The notes beneath the pieces are model-generated. The model saw nothing but the letters and a program-made list of their open reading frames with translations. It made no database searches and was not told where the DNA came from. The translations under genes and the position numbers were made by a program. Source: RYN-133 sp963708645 (GTDB taxonomy: Bacteria > Actinomycetota > Actinomycetes > Mycobacteriales > Jatrophihabitantaceae). Taken from it: a stretch of DNA of 64,000 bases. The stretch lies in NCBI GenBank assembly GCA_963708645.1, contig CAVPTA010000006.1, positions 62,001 through 126,000 of the forward strand, written 5' to 3'. Positions 59,864 through 64,000 of this stretch are shown piece by piece. Numbering within the stretch: the stretch's first letter is position 1; every line of letters starts with the position of its first letter.

Positions 59864-59937
59864 TGCCCCCGGTGGGATTCGAACCCACACTGGGCGGGTT
59901 TTGAGTCCGCTTCCTCTGCCAGTTGGGATACAGGGGC
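59864..59937 (-). tRNA. tRNA-Leu (anticodon CAA), short variable loop
   Basis: A cloverleaf on the minus strand: acceptor GCCCCTG/CGGGGGC, D-loop AACTGGCA, anticodon loop CTCAAAA (anticodon CAA), variable region of only 5 bases (CCAGT), T-arm GTGGG-TTCGAAT-CCCAC, discriminator A. Leucine tRNAs normally have a long variable arm. There is one base more than standard before the anticodon stem and an A-C mismatch closing the anticodon loop. CCA is not encoded. Confidence 0.8.
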
Positions 59938-60033
59938 AAAGCTGATGCCGGGCCGAGCCTGACACATCCCCGACATCGTATCCGGGCTAGGCTGGTCACT
60001 CGCGATCGTCGGTCTGATGGAGAGGGACGCACC

Positions 60034-60651
60034 GTGGCGCCCGATGTTGATCCCGGGCCGGACAATCCGGCGGGCGACCGATTGCGGGTCGTCATCGCCG
60101 AGGACGAGGCGCTGATCCGGCTCGATCTCCGCGAGATGCTCATCGACGAGGGCTTCGAAGTCGTGGGCGAGGCAGCCGACGGCGAGCAGGCAGTTGCGCT
60201 CGCGGGCGAACTGCGTCCGGATCTGGTGATCTGCGACATCAAGATGCCGAAGATGGACGGCATCGCCGCGGCCGCGCACATCACCGGCAACCGCATCGCC
60301 CCCGTCGTGATGCTGACGGCGTTCAGCCAGCGCGACCTCATCGAGCGCGCTCGCGACGCCGGCGCGATGGCCTACCTCGTGAAGCCGTTCGAGAAGCGCG
60401 ACCTGCTCCCGGCGATCGAGATGGCGGTCTCGCGGTTCGCCGAGATCACCGCCCTCGAGGCGGAAGTCACGGGACTGCGCGAACGCCTCGAAGCGCGCAA
60501 GCTCATCGAACGGGCGAAGGGTGCGCTGATGACCGCCCATGCGATGACTGAGCCCCAGGCCTTCCGCTGGATCCAGCGCGCCGCCATGGACAACCGCACC
60601 TCCATGCGCGCCGTTGCCGAGCTTGTTCTCACCGGCGAGATGCCCGAATAG
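60034..60651 (+). CDS. pdtaR: ANTAR-domain response regulator (PdtaR type)
   Basis: A 205-residue response regulator that binds RNA through an ANTAR domain and prevents transcription termination. The receiver domain has LRVVIAEDEALIRLDLREML, the phospho-acceptor Asp68 in LVICDIKMPKMDG and Lys117 in YLVKPFEK. The C-terminal ANTAR helices are LIERAKGALMTAHAMTEPQAFRWIQRAAMDNRTSMRAVAE. Length equals that of the mycobacterial protein. GTG start with GGAGAGG upstream. The partner histidine kinase (PdtaS) is not in the window. Confidence 0.9.
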   Translation: MAPDVDPGPDNPAGDRLRVVIAEDEALIRLDLREMLIDEGFEVVGEAADGEQAVALAGELRPDLVICDIKMPKMDGIAAAAHITGNRIAPVVMLTAFSQRDLIERARDAGAMAYLVKPFEKRDLLPAIEMAVSRFAEITALEAEVTGLRERLEARKLIERAKGALMTAHAMTEPQAFRWIQRAAMDNRTSMRAVAELVLTGEMPE

Positions 60652-60739
60652 CGACGTTCAAGACGGAATCGCCGCGCAGCTACGCACCAGTAATCAGACG
60701 CAAACCGCTCGGTTCGGATGATTTGCGGGTTGAGATTTG

Positions 60740-60764
60740 GTTACGACAACGATCAACGCGTAAC
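60740..60764. promoter_or_regulatory. Dyad upstream of livJ
   Basis: GTTACG and CGTAAC form a 6-bp inverted repeat separated by 13 bases in the AT-richer 202-base gap before the transporter gene. The rest of 60652-60853 shows no gene. A regulator-binding site is possible; identity unknown. Confidence 0.3.
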
Positions 60765-60853
60765 GACTGCTGCATCTGTCGTTGGCTATGCGCTAACGTG
60801 CCGTCCACAAACGGATCGACTGTGTCGAGAGACATCCGCAGGAAGGCGAATCA

Positions 60854-62121
60854 GTGCGCAGATCCATCAGCACCATGGCGATCACCACGGTGGCGGCGGG
60901 AGCCCTCGCGCTCACCGGCTGCTCCAGCAGCAGCGGCGGCGGCGGCGACCAGCAGCGCCCCGGCAGGCGGCACGTCCAGCAGCAGCGGCGGCGGCGGCGG
61001 CCTGACCAGAGCAGCAGCGGCGGCGGCGGCGCCACCACCCAGACCTACAAGCTCGGCTTCATCGGCGCGCTGTCCGGCCCGAACGCCCAGCTCGGTATCA
61101 ACGAGAAGAACGGCATGCGAGCTGGCCATCGACCAGGCCAACAGCGCCGGCAAGTACAAGTTCAAGATCCAGCTCGACGCCCAGGACAGTGAGGGCGACC
61201 CGGCCAAGGCGCCGGCCGCAGCCACCGCGCTGATCTCCGACCCGAAGGTCATCGGCGTCGTCGGCCCGGCGTTCTCCGGTGAGAGCGAAGCGGTCGACCC
61301 GAGCTTCTGCCACGCGTCGCCGCCGATGCCGATCGTCACGGCGTCGGCCAGCAACGGAACGCTGCAGAACCAGGGCTACACCTGCTGGCACCGCATCATC
61401 CCGAACGACAACGTCGAGGGAACCCAGGGTGCTGACTGGCTCGCCCGCACCGGCGCGAAGAAGGTCTACGTCCTCAACGACCTGAGCACCTACGGTGCCG
61501 GTGTCGCGGCGACGATGGCCAAGGAGCTGAAGGCCAAGGGCGTTCAGGTCATCACCAACGGTGTCGACGGAACCACGACGAAGAACTACGGCCCGATCGC
61601 GCAGACGATCGCCGCCAGTGGCGCCGACGCACTGTTCTACGGCGGTTACGACGCGCAGGCCGCATTGCTCGCCAAGGCGCTGCAGGCGGCCGGCTTCAAG
61701 GGCCGCACGGTGTCGGGTAACGGTGCCAAGGACTCGGTGTTCACCAAGAACGCCGGCCCGGCCGGTAACGGCTGGTACTTCACCTGCGGTTGCCAGGACG
61801 CGACCGGTCGCTCCGTCGGCCAAGGCGTTCACTGCCGCATACAAGGCGAAGTTCGGCCAGGACCCGTCGACCTACTCGCCCGAGGCGTACGACGCGGCGA
61901 ACCTGATGATGGACGCGATCTCGAAGGCTCAGGGCACTCCGGTCACACGCACCTCGCTGCTGACCGCGCTCAACGCCGAGGACTTCAAGGGCATCACGAC
62001 CACGATCAAGTTCCAGAAGAACGGTGAGGTCGTGGCCAACAACCTGATCGTGAACCTGTTCGAGCAGAAGAACGGACAGATCGTCGGGCTCGGTGACATC
62101 AACAAGGCCACCGCAAAGTGA
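60854..62121 (+). CDS. livJ: Branched-chain amino acid-type ABC transporter substrate-binding lipoprotein (frame-disrupted)
   Basis: A type I periplasmic-binding-protein lipoprotein, about 420 residues. The signal ends in lipobox ALTGC (Cys at about 23), followed by a Ser/Gly-rich linker and the binding domain: KLGFIGALSGPNAQLGINEKNGM, ELAIDQANSAGKYKF, VIGVVGPAFSGESEAV, VTASASNGTLQNQG, KKVYVLNDLSTYGAGVAATMAKEL, GADALFYGGYDAQAALLAKALQAAGFKG and KAFTAAYKAKFGQDPSTYSPEAYDAANLM. Extra bases near 61112 and 61813 break the frame. The linker (60950-61010) looks like a pair of compensating shifts. The ligand may be amino acids, amides or urea. Confidence 0.85.
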
Positions 62122-62155
62122 CCTTGTGTCGGTTGGCTAGCTAGTCCCACGTGAC

Positions 62156-62186
62156 GGGGCGAGTCGGATAGCATCCGGCTCGCCCC
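62156..62186 (+). terminator. Hairpin between livJ and livH
   Basis: GGGGCGAG-T-CGGAT-AGC-ATCCG-G-CTCGCCCC: a 13-bp stem with one mismatch and a 3-base loop, 35 bases after livJ. It could attenuate transcription so that the binding protein is made in excess over the permease. Confidence 0.7.
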
Positions 62187-62261
62187 GCACGCATTTTCTG
62201 CCTTGGTCAGTCGGGTCGCGCCGTGCGCGGCGCGCGCGTCTAGTTTCGAGGAGCTATCGGC

Positions 62262-63213
62262 GTGAGCCAATCCCAAGACTGGTTCCAGCAGTTACCGCAG
62301 AACATCGTGATCGGTCTCGAACAGGGATCGATGTACTCGCTGATCGCTCTCGGGTACACGCTCGTCTACGGCGTGCTGCAGCTGATCAACTTCGCGCACA
62401 GCGAGGTGTTCATGACCGGGGCCTTCGGTAGCTATCTGGTCGTGAACGGCATCGTCGGCAACCGACATCTGAGCGGGGCGATGGTGCCCCTCACGGTCGT
62501 GGCCGGCGTGCTGTCAGGTGCGATCTGCGGCGCGGCAATCGCCTGGCTGCTCGAGAAGGTCGCCTATCGCACGCTGCGCCGCAACGGCGCGCCGAAACTG
62601 GCGTTCCTGATCAGCGCGATCGGGGCCTCGCTGTTCTTGTCGAACCTCGCGGGCAAGCTGTTCAACCGACTACCGAACAACTCGTTCCCGACGTACTTCA
62701 ACGTCAACCATCAGCTGTTCACGATCGGCAGTGCGAAGGTGTCGCTGATCGTCGTGATCATCGTGGCCACCGCGCTCGTCATGATGCTGTTCCTCGACCG
62801 GCTTGGTGAATGCCACGAAGCTCGGACGCGGCATCCGCGCCGTCGCCGAGGACGCGCCGACCGCGGCGCTGATGGGCATCGACATCGACAAGACGATCTC
62901 GCGCACGTTCGTGATCGGCGGTGCCCTCGCCGGCGTCGCAGGCTTCATGTTCGGAACCGCCTTCGGCGTCGGCAACCTGATGGGCTTCACGCCGGGCGTC
63001 AAGGCGTTCGCCGCCGCGGTGCTCGGCGGCATCGGCAACATCCGCGGCGCCATGATCGGCGGCCTGATCCTCGGCCAGGCCGAAGTGCTCATCTCGGCGT
63101 TGCCGTTCGTCGGCGCACAGTGGAACGACGCGGTGAGCTTCGTCGTCCTCGTGCTGATCCTGCTGGTGCGACCTACCGGCATCCTCGGCGAGCGGTTGGG
63201 ACGGGCGGCATGA
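62262..63213 (+). CDS. livH: Branched-chain amino acid-type ABC transporter permease LivH (one frameshift)
   Basis: An integral membrane permease of about 316 residues. It begins QNIVIGLEQGSMYSLIALGYTLVYGVLQLINFAHSEVFM, the hallmark of LivH/UrtB proteins, and has further helices around MVPLTVVAGVLSGAICGAAIAWL and LAFLISAIGASLFL. One extra base near 62804 (CTTGGTGAAT) shifts the frame; VNATKLGRGIRAVAEDAPTAALMGI, the cytoplasmic EAA-like loop contacting the ATPase, continues one frame over, to AFAAAVLGGIGNIRGAMIGGLILG and LVRPTGILGERLG. GTG start. It is followed by livM. Confidence 0.9.
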
Positions 63214-63235
63214 GCGACGCTTGCGGAGCGAATCA
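63210..63235 (+). repeat. Short dispersed element, divergent copy 4
   Basis: ATGAGCGACGCTTGCGG followed by AGCGAATCA overlaps the livH stop codon, as the first copy overlaps the leuC stop. It resembles a spacer motif common in actinomycetes. Confidence 0.45.
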
Positions 63236-63313
63236 AAGACATGTTCCACGCCGCCAGGCGCGGTTGTCGGTGCCGACTGGCCCGAGCGCAGCGAGTGGTC
63301 ACGAGGTGACCGC

Positions 63314-64000
63314 ATGAGAAGCAACACGAGCGTGCTCGTCAAGCGGCTTGCTCGCCTGCCTGTTCGGCGGAGTCGTGCTCGCGCTCATGGTGGGCAATCA
63401 GGAAGGCACGTTCAACGACTTCGGGATCGCGTTCAAGGAAGCCCTGTGGCGCCCGCGCGTCTTCATCTTCCTGGCGATCGGTGTCGTGATCTTCCTGCTG
63501 ATCACATTCTGGCCACTCGTCCGGCCCTACATCCGACGCCCCGGCGTTGCCAGCGCGGGCGCCGGCATCCTCGTGATCATCGCTGCACAAACGATCATGA
63601 ACTGGTACGACCCGCTCGCAAGCGTGACCAGCGGCAAGTTCGGTGACCTCCGCAGCGCGGTCGACAAGACGACAGGCCTCGGTCAAGTGACCACCTGGTT
63701 CTTCGACTGGATGGCCTGGACGCTCGCGGCTGCTGGGTTGGTCGCGTGCGCGATCGCGATCGCGGCACGGATCCGGATCGCCGGCTACGTGGCTGCTGTC
63801 ATCGGTGTGCTCGGTGCTGCTGCCGCATACGACGCGCACACCAGCGTGATCGACCTGACGAAGCAGATCGACCACTCGCTCGGCATGTTCGCCGACATGA
63901 TCGGGTTCCTCATCCTCGGCGGCGCCGGCCTCATCGCGGCGCTGTCGAAGAAGGAGGTCGCGGATCCGCAGGGCTTCATCCGTGACGCGATCAGCTACCG
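63314..64000 (+). CDS. livM: Branched-chain amino acid-type ABC transporter permease LivM (partial, one frameshift)
   Basis: The second permease subunit, running off the right edge. The N-terminus RSNTSVLVKRLL is followed by an extra base near 63347 (CTTGCTCGCC), after which ACLFGGVVLALMVGNQEGTFNDFG continues. Hydrophobic segments include VFIFLAIGVVIFLLITFW, VASAGAGILVIIAAQTI, MAWTLAAAGLVACAIAIAARI, IAGYVAAVIGVLGAAAA and MIGFLILGGAGLIAAL. The unusually long N-terminal region before the classical LivM core is typical of actinobacterial members. ATG 63314 chosen; the core domain and any ATPase genes lie outside the window. Confidence 0.75.

Overview
This is high-GC chromosomal DNA from an actinomycete (Actinomycetota). 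GTG and TTG starts are frequent, co-directional genes often overlap by 4 bases, and gene order closely follows the conserved mycobacterial core: leuC-leuD-hupB-mutT1-ppk-cofC-plsC-gpsA-ddl, then DUF3515-AsnC-thiL-rpmB-DAK-recG-rsmD-coaD-sepIVA-yceD-rpmF-rnc-mutM-smc-ftsY-amt-glnB-glnD, then gltB, pyk-tesB and pdtaR. A cofC gene and a Ddn-type reductase suggest coenzyme F420 is made and used. I cannot name the genus. There is no prophage, insertion sequence, rRNA or CRISPR array.

Layout. 1-6 kb: two membrane proteins, an F420-type reductase, a SnoaL-like protein, a lipase-like hydrolase and a succinate-semialdehyde dehydrogenase. 6-10 kb: a DUF559 protein, then an IclR regulator divergent from leuCD. 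10-18 kb: nucleoid protein, polyphosphate and NUDIX enzymes, F420 side-chain synthesis, phospholipid and peptidoglycan precursor genes. 18-25 kb: small accessory genes, a CoA-transferase and a fatty-acid beta-oxidation pair (fadA-fadB) divergent from a MerR regulator. 25-41 kb: thiamine phosphate kinase, ribosomal proteins L28 and L32, recombination and repair (recG, mutM), RNA processing (rsmD, rnc, yceD), CoA synthesis, septation (sepIVA) and chromosome condensation (smc). 41-55 kb: an L,D-transpeptidase, ftsY, threonine catabolism (tdh-kbl), a TipA-like regulator, the ammonium operon amt-glnB-glnD with a GlnR-type box in front, and the large glutamate synthase subunit. 55-64 kb: pyk-tesB, a PLP decarboxylase, an HTH/LAGLIDADG-like protein beside a tRNA-Leu, the ANTAR regulator pdtaR and a branched-chain-type ABC transporter (livJHM) that runs off the right edge.

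Two things dominate the oddities. First, about 20 genes, many essential, carry reading-frame breaks. By hand count roughly forty are single extra bases and about nine are single missing bases, and the protein continues intact in the next frame each time. No common slippery site is visible, so insertion-biased sequence error is the simplest reading, but it affects every protein prediction here. Frame-broken genes are described over their whole coding extent. Those with three or more breaks are typed as pseudogene, without implying they are dead in the organism. Second, three intergenic four-arm palindromes built from AGTGGTCA-type arms, and a short ATGAGCGCTTGCGCGAA element overlapping or just after gene ends, look like dispersed repeat families.

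No gap exceeds 300 bases. The larger ones (36375-36580, 36770-37011, 5843-6061, 60652-60853, 50456-50640) hold the repeats, hairpins or candidate regulatory sites listed; otherwise I see nothing in them.
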